Shown: positions 12,268 through 12,544 of the stretch, one piece after another | How positions within the stretch are numbered: position 1 is the stretch's first letter | Layout: every line of letters begins with the position of its first letter | Source: an uncultured Sutterella sp. | GTDB lineage: Bacteria; Pseudomonadota; Gammaproteobacteria; Burkholderiales; Burkholderiaceae_F | Direction of reading: 5' to 3' | Assembly (NCBI GenBank): GCA_905213905.1 | Contig: CAJMKD010000049.1 | Location: forward strand, 1 to 12,544 | DNA length: 12,544 bases | Made by a program: the position numbers and the translations under genes | The notes under the pieces: model-generated | Told to the model about the DNA's origin: nothing | Database searches by the model: none | Seen by the model: the letters and a program-made list of their open reading frames with translations, nothing else

Positions 12268-12331
12268 AACTAACCTGTCGCAGGTAGTAACGAAGCAAGC
12301 GCTCCTAGGATGACGGAGATTCAGTGGCAAA

Positions 12332-12364
12332 AGCTCTATCTCTAAATGAATCAGAGATAGAGCT
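12332..12364. terminator. Shared hairpin terminator between convergent genes
   Basis: AGCTCTATCTCT (12332-12343) and AGAGATAGAGCT (12353-12364) are perfect 12-bp arms with a 9-nt loop. On the minus strand the hairpin is followed by TTTT (partly inside the arm), so it is better as a terminator for the leftward gene at the right edge, but its stem can serve both. A smaller hairpin ACCTG-TCG-CAGGT lies at 12273-12285, just after the DUF262 stop. Confidence 0.75.
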
Positions 12365-12389
12365 CAGCGCTTGTCGGTGCGGGGGTTAA

Positions 12390-12544
12390 TCAGTCAACAG
12401 ATGCCTCTTTATCTAACTGATGGATTTCGAGCTTAGGTAGGGCCTTCACGATCTTCATCGTTTCCAGGCTGACCGTGATGACCTTCAGGAAGAGGTCCAA
12501 CGGGTAGCGTTCGCTGCCCATCTCGGCCGCGTAGTCGTTGAAGT
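12390..12544 (-). CDS. C-terminal end of an unidentified minus-strand gene (cut by window edge)
   Basis: Reading leftward from the edge, 50 sense codons precede a TGA at 12392-12390. The visible peptide includes 'YPLDLFLKVITVSLETMKIVKAL' split by no stop, a probable amphipathic helix, and an acidic tail ending EASVD. Codon choice looks like that of neighbouring genes and the hairpin at 12332-12364 lies directly downstream, which supports a real gene. I cannot assign a family from this fragment. Confidence 0.6.
   Translation of the reverse strand, partial: FNDYAAEMGSERYPLDLFLKVITVSLETMKIVKALPKLEIHQLDKEASVD

Overview
The window looks like part of a conjugative plasmid (or a plasmid-like integrative element) from a Gram-negative bacterium of about 55% GC. 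The IncP-like flavour (TrbM/KikA, VirB2-VirB3-VirB4, a KorB-type ParB, MobC, an RP4-like nic sequence) makes a betaproteobacterium, perhaps a Burkholderiales or Sutterellaceae gut species, my best guess. This is inference; nothing here identifies the host directly. No rRNA, tRNA, IS element or CRISPR array is visible.

Layout. On the minus strand, 2004 to 1 is a transfer operon read leftward: a small AlpA-like HTH protein, a TrbM/KikA periplasmic protein, VirB2 pilin, VirB3 and the N-terminus of VirB4, which runs off the left edge. The 2005-2299 intergenic region is packed with palindromes and divergent promoter candidates, including a perfect 8-1-8 operator-like palindrome. To its right lie a phage-type S24 (CI/LexA-like) repressor and a terminator, then a second operator-like region. 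Next comes a long plus-strand operon with short overlaps: a YdaU-like replication protein, a DnaC/IstB-type helicase loader, an unknown protein, ParA, KorB-like ParB, MobC and an ArdR-like protein, ending at a terminator near 9000. A structured leader precedes a Rha-family regulator and an unknown 112-aa gene, which end at a second terminator. The 10253-10440 gap holds a strong RP4/MOBP-like oriT candidate. A DUF262-HNH (GmrSD-like) defence protein follows, and at the right edge is the C-terminus of an unidentified minus-strand gene facing a shared terminator.

How it may work together. The repressor probably acts as a lysogeny-style switch over the transfer operon and the replication operon, since similar TTNGTAAG half-sites sit at both promoters. 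Replication probably uses the YdaU-like protein plus the DnaC-like loader. The middle of the YdaU-like gene carries iteron-like GAGCA repeats, a tandem (GATCN)x5 block and a perfect 20-bp palindrome, so the origin may lie inside the gene, as in lambda O. ParA/ParB partition the replicon. A 13-bp palindrome ATGCTC-G-GAGCAT in the ardR-like gene, with a near copy in the replication gene, has the same 6-1-6 shape as KorB operators. During transfer, nicking at the proposed oriT on the bottom strand would carry the ardR/rha side in first, with the bottom strand as template for all plus-strand genes, as expected for a leading region.

Most novel elements: the oriT candidate, the embedded origin-like block, and the rha leader, in which two hairpins present the same 9-nt loop and an outer stem covers the ribosome binding site.
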